Shown one piece after another: positions 16,132-24,570 of a DNA stretch of 35,556 nucleotides. The position numbers were made by a program, and so were the translations under genes. Position 1 is the stretch's first letter. Every line of letters starts with the position of its first letter. The notes beneath the pieces were generated by a model, which made no database searches, was not told the origin of the DNA, and saw only the letters and a list, made by a program, of their open reading frames with translations. This DNA is from Pseudomonas sp. UFMG81 (GTDB lineage: Bacteria; Pseudomonadota; Gammaproteobacteria; Pseudomonadales; Pseudomonadaceae): the NCBI RefSeq assembly GCF_015354575.1, contig NZ_JACAFQ010000004.1, forward strand, positions 1 to 35,556, in the 5' to 3' direction.

Positions 16132-17187
16132 CTAGGCCAAAGAACCCTGGATTTCGGCCAGCGGCACGCTGCGGGCGAAGCGGGCGCGGTAGTCGCGCGG
16201 GGTGACCGCCAGGTGGCGCTGGAACGCCAGGCGCATGCGCTCCTCGTTGCCGAAGCCGCACTGGCGGGCGATCTGCTCGATGTGCTGCGCGGAGTTTTCC
16301 AGCAACCGGCGGGCGGCCTCCAGGCGAAACAGCTCGATGGCCTTGGCCGGGGTGCGTCCGGTCTTCTGTTTGTACACCCGGGTGAAGTTGCGCAGGCTCA
16401 TGCAGGCCTGCTGGGCCAGGTGCTCGACACTCAGGTGCGCCTCGCCCAGGTGCTCGCCCAGCCATAGGTGCAGGGCGTCGAAGGCGGCGCTGTCCTCGCC
16501 CTGGGCCTTGAGCAGCTCGCTGAACTGCGCCTGGCCGCCCGGGCGCTTGAGGAACACCACCAGTTCGCGCGCCACCGTCATGGCCACCTCGCGGCCACAG
16601 TCGGCCTCGACCAGCGCCAGGGCCAGATCGATGCCGGCGCTCACCCCGGCGCTGGTCCACACCTGCTCCTGCTGCACGAAGATCGACTCGGCATCCACTT
16701 CGATGGCCGGGAAGCGCTGGCTCAGGGCGTCGCACATGGCCCAGTGGGTCGCCGCCCGGCGCCCGTCGAGCAGGCCGGCGGCGGCCAGCAGGAAGGTGCC
16801 GCTGCACACCGAGGCGGTGCGCCGGGCGCGGGCGGCGGCCAGGCGTAGAAAAGCCACCAGTTCGCCGTGGTCGGGGAGGGTGCGGATAATCTCCGGCGCG
16901 CCGGGCACCACCAAGGTGTCGAAGGGCTCACTCAACCAGGGCAGCAGCGGTTCGGTGCCTACCTCCAGGCCCTCGGCGGTTGCCACCAGGCCACCTTCCA
17001 GGCTGGCGGTGACCACCCGGTAGCCGGGCAAGCCTTTGGCTGCCTGGGCCTTGCTGGCGGCCCAGAACACCGTTTGCGCGCCGGTGAGGTCGAGCAGGCC
17101 CATGTGTGGGTAGGCGAGGAACAGCACCGTGCGCGGCTGGTCGAGCGAATGCACGGCCGGGGTGGGGATCTGCGGGATGTCGGTCAT
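16132..17187 (-). CDS. GlxA/FtrA-like AraC-family regulator (DJ-1/PfpI domain + HTH)
   Basis: This is a 351-residue protein. Residues about 20-205 form a class I glutamine-amidotransferase-like domain with a conserved cysteine (C128 in SVCSGTFLLAAAGLLDGRRA). Residues about 237-340 are an AraC DNA-binding domain with two helix-turn-helices (VEHLAQQACMSLRNFTRVY and IEQIARQCGFGNEERMRLAF). Family members regulate catabolism of quaternary amines or amino acids; the domain usually binds a ligand and is not enzymatic. The target is unknown; the flavoprotein gene downstream is a candidate. The ATG at 17187 was chosen as the only well-placed start. Confidence 0.92.
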   Translation of the reverse strand: MTDIPQIPTPAVHSLDQPRTVLFLAYPHMGLLDLTGAQTVFWAASKAQAAKGLPGYRVVTASLEGGLVATAEGLEVGTEPLLPWLSEPFDTLVVPGAPEIIRTLPDHGELVAFLRLAAARARRTASVCSGTFLLAAAGLLDGRRAATHWAMCDALSQRFPAIEVDAESIFVQQEQVWTSAGVSAGIDLALALVEADCGREVAMTVARELVVFLKRPGGQAQFSELLKAQGEDSAAFDALHLWLGEHLGEAHLSVEHLAQQACMSLRNFTRVYKQKTGRTPAKAIELFRLEAARRLLENSAQHIEQIARQCGFGNEERMRLAFQRHLAVTPRDYRARFARSVPLAEIQGSLA

Positions 17188-17254
17188 GGTTGGCGGCTTG
17201 TCGGCGAAGGCGTAGCCCTAGTCGATCAGCTCGCGCGACGCCATGCAAGCACCC

Positions 17255-17324
17255 CCTCATCGCGGGGCAAGCCCGCTCCCACTGGTGCAGCATGGCGTGG
17301 GAGCGGGCTTGCCCCGCGATGAGG
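17255..17324. repeat. long perfect REP palindrome
   Basis: Arms 17255-17282 and 17297-17324 match perfectly over 28 bases around a 14-base loop. It starts nine bases beyond the stop codon of the receptor gene (17333) and probably ends its transcript or protects its 3' end. Confidence 0.85.
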
Positions 17325-17332
17325 CCCGGTGG

Positions 17333-19456
17333 TCAGAAGCGGTAGTCGACCGTGGCGAAGTACGAGCGTGGCGCGCCCAGCAGCCACTGTTCGCCGCTAT
17401 GTGCCGAGGCCACGTAGTCGCGGTTGAGCAGGTTGTTCACCTGCAAGCCCAGGCGCACGTCCGGCAGGACCTGCCAGCCAATGTTGGCGTCGACCACGGT
17501 GTAGCCCGGCACATGCTGCTGGTTGTCGACGCTGGCGTAGCGCTGGTCGACGTAACGCAGCCCCAGGCCCGCCTCCACGTCCTGGCCAAAGCCCTTGCTC
17601 AGCCACAGGTTGGCGGTGCGCCGCGGCACGTTGGCCGGGCGATTGCCGGCGCGGTCGATCACCCCCTGCGAGGTGCTTTGCAGGTAATCGTCATACTTGG
17701 CCCGCACCAGCGCGGCGTTGGCCGATACCTGCCACTGGTTGCCCAGCGCCAGTTCCAGTGTGGCTTCCAGGCCGTCGGAGGTCTGCTGCCCGGCCTGTTG
17801 CTGGGTCTTGCTGGCCGGGTCGTAGACCAGCAGCTTCTTCTTCACGATGTGGTAGGCGGCCAGCGTCCATTCGCCCTGGCCTTCCCAGAAGCGCTGCTTG
17901 ATGCCCAGCTCGGTCTGCTTGGCTTCGGTGAGGTCGAAGTCCATCTGCTTCTGGCTGAGGCTGATCAGGTTGCCCACACCATCCTCGCTGGTGGAGTACT
18001 GGCCGTACAGCGACAGGTCGTCGCTCAGCGCATAGACCAGCCCGGCGCGCCAGTTGCCACCGCGCAGGCTGACGTCGCTGCGCGAGCCGTCCACCAGGTT
18101 GTCGCGGTCGATATGGTTCTGGTCGCGGCGCACCCCGGTGACCAGCGACAGGCGCTCGCTCAATTGCAGGCGGTTCTCGGCGAACAGGGCGAAGGTGTGC
18201 GTGGTGGAGAGGGTTTGCGGGCGCAGCGGCGAATCACTGTGGAACCAGCCCGGGGCCGGGCGCCACGGGTCGACCAGGTCCACGCCGCTGTCGTTGTAGG
18301 GCGCGTTGCTGTCGACGTTGAAGCGGATCTTGTTGTATTCGACACCGACCACGGTCTTGCTGGCCAGGCCCAGCAGCGAATGATCGAAGGTGAAGCTCTG
18401 GCGGTCGCCGATCTGCTCCTGGTTGTGCTTGATCTCCAGGTAGCTGCCGCGCTGCAGCAGGCTTGCGTCGGCGTCCCAGGTGTAGTCCTCGGCGTTGCGC
18501 CAGTGGCGGCGGCTCTTGATGTAGTACAGCTGGTTGCTGGCCGAGACGCTGTCGCTGATGGTCCAGTCGGTGTTCAGCCGGGTCCACTCGTCGTGGTAGC
18601 GCTGCTCGTCGTTCTGCACGTTGTAGTTCTTCTTGCGCAGGCTGTCGCGGTAATGCCCACCGAGCAGTGGGGTGCCGAAGTAGTTGGCGGGCTCGGCGTC
18701 GCCGCGTTCGTGGGCGAGGGTAAAGCTCAGGTCGTCGCTGGCATCGAAGCGCAGCGCGGCGCTGAGCGCCAGGTTGCGCGAGTCGGTGCGGTCGACCCAG
18801 CCATTGCCTTGCTGCTGGTTGAGGGTGACCCGGTAGCTCAGGCGTTCGCTCAGGCTGCCGCCGCTGTCCAGGCCCAGTTGCTGGCGATCCCACGAGCCGT
18901 AGCCCAGGCGCAGGTGGTTGTGGATCTCGCCGGCGAAGGGCTTTTTCGGGATCACGTTGATCACCGCGCCGGTGGCGCCTTCGCCGTACAGCACCGAGGC
19001 TGGGCCACGGATCACGTCGATGCGTTCGACCATCCACGGGTCGACCGGGAAGGTCTGGGTGCCGGCGCCGGTGTACAGCCGCGAGCCGTCGAACAGGGTC
19101 ATCACCGAGCCCTGGCCGGTGAAACCGCGCGCCGACAGGCCGGTGCCGCCGTCGCCCGGGGTGCCGATGAAGGTGATGCCCGGCGAGCGGGTCACGGCAT
19201 CCTGCACGGTGAGGTTGTTGCGCTGCTGGATCTGCGCCTCGCTGATGCTGCTGGTGCTGGCCGGGGTTTCCAGGGCGCTCAGGTTCAGGCGCGAGCCGGC
19301 TGGGGTTGGGGTGGCCAGGTCGATGGCCGGCCCGTCGCGGCTGTCGGTGACGGCCGTGGAGGGGAGGGTGAGAGGGCTGTGTTGCTCGTCGGCCAGCGCC
19401 GGTAGCGAGACGGCGAGGCACGCCGCCAGGGTGTGAAGCTTGTTGATACGGGACAT
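17333..19456 (-). CDS. TonB-dependent receptor of siderophore type under a cobalamin riboswitch
   Basis: The protein has 707 residues from the ATG at 19456 (MSRINKLHTLAACLAVSLPALA, a signal peptide cleaved near ALA-DE). The plug domain has ISEAQIQQRNNLTVQDAV and the family hallmark VERIDVIRGPASVLYGEGATGAVINV. A beta-barrel follows and ends in an aromatic residue (VDYRF). There is no STN signalling domain. By sequence it belongs with siderophore receptors. Its leader, however, carries a cobalamin riboswitch (19577-19760), so the cargo is more likely cobalamin, a cobinamide or another cobalt complex taken up when B12 is scarce. No BtuCDF-like genes are adjacent. Confidence 0.88.
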   Translation of the reverse strand: MSRINKLHTLAACLAVSLPALADEQHSPLTLPSTAVTDSRDGPAIDLATPTPAGSRLNLSALETPASTSSISEAQIQQRNNLTVQDAVTRSPGITFIGTPGDGGTGLSARGFTGQGSVMTLFDGSRLYTGAGTQTFPVDPWMVERIDVIRGPASVLYGEGATGAVINVIPKKPFAGEIHNHLRLGYGSWDRQQLGLDSGGSLSERLSYRVTLNQQQGNGWVDRTDSRNLALSAALRFDASDDLSFTLAHERGDAEPANYFGTPLLGGHYRDSLRKKNYNVQNDEQRYHDEWTRLNTDWTISDSVSASNQLYYIKSRRHWRNAEDYTWDADASLLQRGSYLEIKHNQEQIGDRQSFTFDHSLLGLASKTVVGVEYNKIRFNVDSNAPYNDSGVDLVDPWRPAPGWFHSDSPLRPQTLSTTHTFALFAENRLQLSERLSLVTGVRRDQNHIDRDNLVDGSRSDVSLRGGNWRAGLVYALSDDLSLYGQYSTSEDGVGNLISLSQKQMDFDLTEAKQTELGIKQRFWEGQGEWTLAAYHIVKKKLLVYDPASKTQQQAGQQTSDGLEATLELALGNQWQVSANAALVRAKYDDYLQSTSQGVIDRAGNRPANVPRRTANLWLSKGFGQDVEAGLGLRYVDQRYASVDNQQHVPGYTVVDANIGWQVLPDVRLGLQVNNLLNRDYVASAHSGEQWLLGAPRSYFATVDYRF

Positions 19457-19576
19457 GTCGTTCCACTGCTGCAGGAAGGAATGGATCCCGGTGGAAAACA
19501 CGCAACGGCGAAACGCGCACGCAGGCGCGCACGCGAGGACCGGCCTGCGCCCGCCCACCGCGGGTTGCCAAGTGAC

Positions 19577-19760
19577 GCTTCAGGCCGGTCTCCGGGCTTG
19601 CGAGGGTCGTGAAGCCTTCACCTTCCCATGCATGCGCACAGTGGTCTGTCGAAGGGTTCGCTCGCTTACCGTTGCGGGGGCAGCGCCGGACTTGTCGCTC
19701 GAGGCGACGCACCGGCTTCCCGTTTCACCCTGCGCGCGGCGGCGCAGGACACCTGAAACT
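19577..19760 (-). ncRNA. cobalamin riboswitch
   Basis: Read on the minus strand, the conserved blocks come in the right order: the P3-P4 element GGGAAGCCGGTG (19721-19710), the B12 box region GCTGCCCCCGCAACGGT (19684-19668), GGGAAGG, and the closing AGCCCGGAGACCGGCC (19598-19583). The 5' end lies near GTTTCAGGTGTCC at about 19760. The aptamer ends about 120 bases before the receptor ATG, leaving room for an expression platform. B12 binding is expected to lower expression of the receptor. Confidence 0.92.
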
Positions 19761-19840
19761 GGCGCGCATATGACCATCGATCGGGCAAGGAGTCAATCGG
19801 ATGTGCCGGGCAGTGCCTGCCCGGCTCTATCTCGCGCTGT

Positions 19841-20785
19841 TCAGCGCCCGAGGATGTCGGCGAGGGTGTGCGATGACAGCGAGCGGTCGGCCGCCTCGCC
19901 GGTGATCAGGCAGTGCGGGTCGCGGATGCAGGCCCAGGCGCGGATCGGTCGCGGTTTCATGGTCTGGCTGGCCGAGTCGTAATAAAGGCTGTAGCCCTGC
20001 AGGTACTTGGCCAGCCCCCAGAAATGCTCTGGGCAGACGGTGCTCTGCGAGGCGCTGGGGGCCAGGTCGATGTTGGCCCCGGCGTAGGCCATCTGCACGT
20101 AGGCCGCCGAATGCATCGGCTGGCCGAGGGTCAACGGGTTGCGCACCTCGGCCTTGTCGCTCAGGTAGTTGAACCACTGGCCGGCCAGGGCGGAGAGGGC
20201 CAGCTGCTGGCGCGCGCTTTCCGGCGACAGGGCAGCCTGGCGCACGTACTGGCGTTCCTCGTCGGTCATCGCCAGGGAGATGACGGCGAAGTTGGGGATG
20301 CTGTTCAGACGCTGCCAGTCGAAGGTGGCCGGGGCGTATTCGGCCAGGCGCCTGGGCATGACGCCGTCGCGGTACAGCGCGTCGCTGAATTGCGCGCTGG
20401 GGCGCAGCGTGCACTCGACCAGCCACGGGCTGTTGGCACCGCGCAGGCGCCTGGCGTCGCCATGCAGGCCGCCGTTGAACAGGAAGGCGTGGCTCCAGTA
20501 CGACGGCCCGCGATCGATGCGCACGATTTCCTGGCTGCGGCGCAACCCATAGCCGAACAGGCCGTAGGAACCGATCAGGCCGATGGCCATCTCGCCATCG
20601 GCGGCGTGCCGGTGCTCGCCGTCTGCGAGTTGGCCGGCAAGCTGCTGCAACTGCTGGGCGACTTCGGCCAGAAACGCCGCGTTGTCCTTGTGCCGGAACG
20701 GCTTGCTCAGGTCGGCCGGTGGCTGTGCACCGGCGAAGGGCAAGGCATCGAGTACGCGAGGGGTGTAGAACAGTCGATTGCTCAT
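19841..20785 (-). CDS. unrecognised protein, possible permuted papain-like (YiiX/LRAT-type) hydrolase
   Basis: This is a 314-residue protein that I cannot assign to a named family with confidence. WSHAFLF (97-103), then LVECTL (122-127) and later TVCPEHFW (249-256) are spaced like the His, acidic and Cys residues of circularly permuted NlpC/P60 enzymes, where the cysteine comes last. H99, E124 and C251 would form the catalytic set. There is no signal peptide or membrane segment. The ATG at 20785 has AGGAG upstream and lies 13 bases after the stop of the PhoD-like gene, so the two are co-transcribed. The hydrolase assignment is inference; a non-enzymatic role is possible. Confidence 0.55.
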   Translation of the reverse strand: MSNRLFYTPRVLDALPFAGAQPPADLSKPFRHKDNAAFLAEVAQQLQQLAGQLADGEHRHAADGEMAIGLIGSYGLFGYGLRRSQEIVRIDRGPSYWSHAFLFNGGLHGDARRLRGANSPWLVECTLRPSAQFSDALYRDGVMPRRLAEYAPATFDWQRLNSIPNFAVISLAMTDEERQYVRQAALSPESARQQLALSALAGQWFNYLSDKAEVRNPLTLGQPMHSAAYVQMAYAGANIDLAPSASQSTVCPEHFWGLAKYLQGYSLYYDSASQTMKPRPIRAWACIRDPHCLITGEAADRSLSSHTLADILGR

Positions 20786-20798
20786 GACGGGCTCCTGC

Positions 20799-22259
20799 CT
20801 ACCTGAGGATGAAAGTGTGTTCGGTGACGGCGCGGGCCATGCCCAGCCAGCGCTTGAGGTCTTCGCCGATGCCGGCGTTCATCAGCATGGGCACGTGCTG
20901 GCCGTCGCCATTGATCTCCCACCAGCGCACCAGGCATTGCAGGCCTGCCGAACCCTGGCGCAACTCCAGGGTGGCGTAGGTGCAGGGGGAATCGCTGTCG
21001 CCCAGACGCTGGGCGACGACCTTGCCGGCTTTCCAGCTGACTTCGCTTCGTAACTTGCTGAAATTGTGCAATGGGTTGGCGAAATGAATGCGTGCCAGGG
21101 CAGAGGAGACCACCTCGTAGTGTTCCAGGCCGGTCTGGCGGTTGAACACGACCTGGGTACGGCTCCAGTGGATGTCGCCGGTCAGCAGCATGACCTGATG
21201 GCGGCTGTTCCAGACCGCGTCCCACAGCTCGGAGAACTGTGCCGGATAATCGGCCAGGTTGGCCTCGGCGCCGCCGCCCCGGTCCAGCAGCGGCTGGGTG
21301 GTGAGCAACAGGGTGGGGCCATTGCGCGCGGCGAGCCGTGCTGTCACCCAGTTCAGCCAGGAGGGCGGCGCGAAGTTGGGGGCGCGAAGTTCCGGTGCAT
21401 CCCGCGCGATGCGGGTGTCGAGTACCAGCAGGCTCAGCGTTTGGGCGAAGCCTGCGGCGGCGCCGGGAAATTCGAAACGGTGCAGGTCGTCGATGACCAG
21501 TACCGGGTTGGCCTGGCCGGCCAGCGCATCGGGGTCGGCATTGAGCACCGCTTGGTAGAGGGTGAACGCTTCGCGCATCTGCGCCGCCACGGTGGCGGGA
21601 GGGGCCTGGAACAGCCAGGCGAGCCAGGGGGTGACGCGCGTGGTGCTGGGGTAGTTGTTCCAGAATTCGTGGTCGTCGGCCAGGCACAGCGAGCCGCCGT
21701 TGGCCATCCAGGCCAGGAAGGCGTCGTCGTGCCACTGGTCGTGGTAGCGCTCCCAGGGCGTCGGTTTGCGTGTTGGCAGAAAGCCGCCCAGGGACAGGTC
21801 GAGGTAGATCTGATCACCACACAGCAGTTTGGCGTGGGGTGGGCGCCCGGCGAGCCGGCCACGGGGCGTCACGGCCTTGGGCAGCAGGCGGCTGTTGGCG
21901 CTGTAGTAGCAACTGGCGAGCAGCAGTTCCAGGCCATCGGCCGTACGCGGCAACAGCCTGGCGCTGGCCAGGTTGCTGGCTTCGCCGCGCCACAGTACAC
22001 GCAGGTTCTGGGTGGCGTCGGTGCCGGGCGTGTGCCGGGTCACCAGCAGGAACGTGCGACGGGCGAGCTTGAGCCCCTCGGCGCTCAGGCCGCCGGGAAA
22101 ACCCGCCAGCAGGCCATCCAGCCGCCAAGGCTGGCCGGGGATCGGCTGGCCGTTGAGTTCGAACTGGTAGTTGCCTGGTTGGTCGTCCGGCCCCTGGAAC
22201 CACCAGAGCAAGGCGGCGAAGCCAGGGCGACCTGGCACGGCAATCACGGAGCTGGGCAT
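20799..22259 (-). CDS. PhoD-like metallophosphatase/phosphodiesterase, cytoplasmic
   Basis: The protein has 486 residues from the ATG at 22259 (MPSSVIAVPGRPGF), with a GGGAG ribosome site. PhoD-like motifs follow in order: ASCYYS, LCGDQIYLD, LADDHEFWNNYPST, LVLDTR and LTGDIHWSR. These carry the aspartates, histidines and cysteine that bind the metals. Unlike classical PhoD it has no twin-arginine signal, so it should act in the cytoplasm. A phosphodiester, possibly a lipid, is a plausible substrate. It is the first gene of a two-gene operon with the unrecognised 314-residue protein. Confidence 0.82.
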   Translation of the reverse strand: MPSSVIAVPGRPGFAALLWWFQGPDDQPGNYQFELNGQPIPGQPWRLDGLLAGFPGGLSAEGLKLARRTFLLVTRHTPGTDATQNLRVLWRGEASNLASARLLPRTADGLELLLASCYYSANSRLLPKAVTPRGRLAGRPPHAKLLCGDQIYLDLSLGGFLPTRKPTPWERYHDQWHDDAFLAWMANGGSLCLADDHEFWNNYPSTTRVTPWLAWLFQAPPATVAAQMREAFTLYQAVLNADPDALAGQANPVLVIDDLHRFEFPGAAAGFAQTLSLLVLDTRIARDAPELRAPNFAPPSWLNWVTARLAARNGPTLLLTTQPLLDRGGGAEANLADYPAQFSELWDAVWNSRHQVMLLTGDIHWSRTQVVFNRQTGLEHYEVVSSALARIHFANPLHNFSKLRSEVSWKAGKVVAQRLGDSDSPCTYATLELRQGSAGLQCLVRWWEINGDGQHVPMLMNAGIGEDLKRWLGMARAVTEHTFILR

Positions 22260-22368
22260 GGCGGCACTCCCTGTGGCGTGGGCGGGGCTGCCGTGGCGGT
22301 CACTGCGCAAGGTCGTCCGGCGTCGGTTGGGCGCCAGGTAACTATAGGTGAGTCATGCCACTTTGCCG

Positions 22369-22938
22369 CTAGCGCCCGCGTCGACGCGACACACGTGCTT
22401 CGATGTTCTTGCGCCCGATCAGCAATGCCGGCTTTTCCACCACCGGCTCGTCGGCCAGCCACTTGTACATCACCAGGCAATCCACCAGCCCCAGCTCGGC
22501 GTGGCGGTAGGCCTTGGGCAAGCGGCCGACGGTTTCGAAACCGAGCTTGTGCCACAACGCCACGGCCACTTCGTTGCTCGCCACCACCGAGTTGAACTGC
22601 AGGGCGAGGAAGCCTTCCTGGCGCGCCAGTTTCTGCGAGTGCTCGCACATCAGCCGGGCGATACCGCGGCCGCGGGCGTTTTCGCAGACCATGTAGCCGC
22701 AGTTGCCCACGTGCGCGCCGGGGCCGGCGGCGTTGGCCTTGAGGTAGTAAGAGCCGAGCAGTTCGCCGTCCTGTTCGGCCACCAGGGTGCGCAGCGGCGC
22801 TTGCAGCCACAGTGCCAGGGCCTGCTGGTAATCCAGGCCGGGGTCGAAGGCGTAGGTCTGGCGGGCCTGGACGATGGCCTGGAAGGTCGGCCAGAAGCGT
22901 TCGAAATCTTCCGGGGTCATGGGGCGGATGTGGATCAT
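22369..22938 (-). CDS. GNAT-family N-acetyltransferase
   Basis: The protein has 189 residues from the ATG at 22938 (MIHIRPMTPEDFERFW). The GNAT core is visible: strand beta4 and motif A with NARGRGIARLMCEHSQKLAR (acetyl-CoA pyrophosphate loop), then ASNEVAVALWHKLGFETVGRLPKAY. The acceptor is unknown. A basic tail (ARVSRRRGR) extends beyond the domain. It lies 77 bases downstream of the AhpD-like gene on the same strand with a GC hairpin between them, so co-transcription is uncertain. Confidence 0.88.
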   Translation of the reverse strand: MIHIRPMTPEDFERFWPTFQAIVQARQTYAFDPGLDYQQALALWLQAPLRTLVAEQDGELLGSYYLKANAAGPGAHVGNCGYMVCENARGRGIARLMCEHSQKLARQEGFLALQFNSVVASNEVAVALWHKLGFETVGRLPKAYRHAELGLVDCLVMYKWLADEPVVEKPALLIGRKNIEARVSRRRGR

Positions 22939-22980
22939 GGCATTACCTGCGCGGGCTGGGCCGCCAAGTCTGGTGGTGTC

Positions 22981-23005
22981 GGCGCCGCCGTGCAAGGGCG
23001 GCGCC
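22981..23005 (-). terminator. GC hairpin between AhpD-like and GNAT genes
   Basis: A perfect nine-base stem (22981-22989 and 22997-23005) with a seven-base loop lies ten bases after the AhpD-like stop codon. No U-tract follows, so it may attenuate rather than end transcription. Confidence 0.4.
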
Positions 23006-23015
23006 GCAATCGCTT

Positions 23016-23360
23016 TCAACCGGTTGCCTTGCCCACCGCATCCAGGGCCCGGGCCGAATACACCAGCGCGGCGCCGGCATTCATTGCCACGGCCACGCCG
23101 AGGGCTTCGGCGATCTCTTCACGGGTGGCGCCTTGCTTGACCGCCTGTTGCGAATGCACGGCAATGCAACCGTCGCAACGGGTGGTCACCGCCACGGCCA
23201 GGGAGATGAGCTCGCGGGTCTTGGCGTCCAGGTGATTGGTCTTGGCCCCGGCGCCGCTGGCGGTCATGTAGCCGGCCACAGTGTCGGGGGACAGTTGCTT
23301 GAGATCGCCGATACCGGCCATCAACTGCTTACGGTAGGCGTCCCAGTCCATCATGCTCAT
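23016..23360 (-). CDS. AhpD-like carboxymuconolactone decarboxylase family protein
   Basis: The protein has 114 residues from the ATG at 23360 (MSMMDWDAYRKQL). An AAGGTG ribosome site lies 9-14 bases upstream; a GTG three codons earlier would overlap that site. The AhpD-type redox motif CDGCIAVHSQQA holds the two cysteines and the histidine of the family. Such proteins reduce peroxides or act as alkylhydroperoxidase partners. The length and single domain fit the small CMD family. It is likely cytoplasmic. Confidence 0.9.
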   Translation of the reverse strand: MSMMDWDAYRKQLMAGIGDLKQLSPDTVAGYMTASGAGAKTNHLDAKTRELISLAVAVTTRCDGCIAVHSQQAVKQGATREEIAEALGVAVAMNAGAALVYSARALDAVGKATG

Positions 23361-23403
23361 CGTCTTCACCTTGTCAGGTTGGTCGCAGGAGCTTTCAGGT
23401 TAG

Positions 23404-23456
23404 TGTAGGAGCGGCCTTGTGTCGCGACAGGGGCGCGCAGCGCCCCCGGCGATCGA
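23404..23456. repeat. single REP-type element
   Basis: GTGTAGGAGCGGCCTTGTGT followed by a GGGGCG/CGCCCC hairpin lies between the lpxO stop codon and the AhpD-like start. Confidence 0.65.
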
Positions 23457-24356
23457 TCAGATATAGATGAACACCAGCACCAGCGCCGCGACCACCGCCC
23501 ACTTCTCCAGGTAGTAGCGGGTGCGGTTGCGCTTCTTCAGCGCCTTGCCGCGCTCGCGGATCTTGTAGATGCGGGTGAACAGGCGGTTGATGCCGCCGGT
23601 CTTGTCATTGGCGTCGTTGGGTGCGGCGGCGGCGGCCATGACATTGCGGCTGAACCAGCGGTTGAAGGCGCTCGCCCAGCGGTACTTGAGCGGGCGCTCG
23701 ATGTCGCAGAACAGGATGATGCGGTTGTGCTCGGTGGTGTTGGCGGCGTAGTGGATGTACGTCTCGTCGAACATCACCGCTTCGCCGTCACGCCAGGAAT
23801 ACTTCTCGCCATCGACATCGATGTAGCAACCGTCGTCGTTGGGCGTGTCCAGGCCCAGGTGATAACGGTAGGAGCCGGCGTAGGGGTCGCGGTGGCGCAC
23901 CAGCTTGGCGCCGGGCGGCAGGGTGGCGAACATCGCCGCCTTGACCGTGCCGATGCCTTGCAGCAGCTCGGTGGTGCGCGGGCACAGGGTCATCGCCGAA
24001 GGGTGGCTCTCGCCGTACCACTTGAGATAGAAGCGCTTCCAGCCGGTCTTGAAGAACGAGTTGAAGCCGACGTCGTCGTAGTTGTCTGACTTCTTGATCT
24101 CGCCGGCATGCAGCAGTTGCTGGGCTTCTGCGCGGATTTCCTGCCAATTGTCCTTGAGTGGTTGCAGCTCGGGGAAGGCCTCCACCGGCAGGTAGGGCTT
24201 GGCCGGGTGCTTGGAGAACAGGTACAGGAAGCTGTTGACCGGGGCGAGGAAACTGGAGTGGTCGCCCAGTTGGCGGGTCAACTTGTGACGCACCCGACCG
24301 CGCAGGTGAACATAGGCGATCGAGAGGGCGAAGATCAGTACGAGTGCAATTTTCAT
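23457..24356 (-). CDS. lpxO: LpxO-like lipid A 2-hydroxylase (aspartyl/asparaginyl beta-hydroxylase family)
   Basis: The 299-residue protein has a hydrophobic N-terminal helix (MKIALVLIFALSIAYV) and a second at the C-terminus (WAVVAALVLVFIYI). A Fe(II)/2-oxoglutarate dioxygenase domain lies between them. The iron ligands are H155 and D157 (VRHRDPY) and H202 (TYIHYAANT), with R212 (HNRIILF) for 2-oxoglutarate. LpxO adds a 2-hydroxyl to a secondary acyl chain of lipid A at the cytoplasmic face of the inner membrane. Length and layout match bacterial LpxO. It is transcribed alone, divergent from thpR. Confidence 0.92.
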   Translation of the reverse strand: MKIALVLIFALSIAYVHLRGRVRHKLTRQLGDHSSFLAPVNSFLYLFSKHPAKPYLPVEAFPELQPLKDNWQEIRAEAQQLLHAGEIKKSDNYDDVGFNSFFKTGWKRFYLKWYGESHPSAMTLCPRTTELLQGIGTVKAAMFATLPPGAKLVRHRDPYAGSYRYHLGLDTPNDDGCYIDVDGEKYSWRDGEAVMFDETYIHYAANTTEHNRIILFCDIERPLKYRWASAFNRWFSRNVMAAAAAPNDANDKTGGINRLFTRIYKIRERGKALKKRNRTRYYLEKWAVVAALVLVFIYI

Positions 24357-24570
24357 GGACGGTTACTTGTCGAATGAATGGCCATGCGCCATGGCGTAAG
24401 CCCGCCAGCATAAACAATCGTGACCCGGGTTTGTACTTATTGTTACGTGAAATCCGGGCGACTTAGGTGTAATGGCCTACAGGTTGCACAAACGATTCAA
24501 CAGGTTTTTGCCGTTTTTCCCGAGACTTGCCTTGTACACTTGAACGCCCCGCATCATCGAGGAGTCGCCC

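Noticed and set aside
17243..19405. A 720-codon open frame on the plus strand opposite the TonB receptor.
   Set aside because: It is an antisense shadow; the receptor reading has signal peptide, plug and barrel motifs and a riboswitch on its strand.
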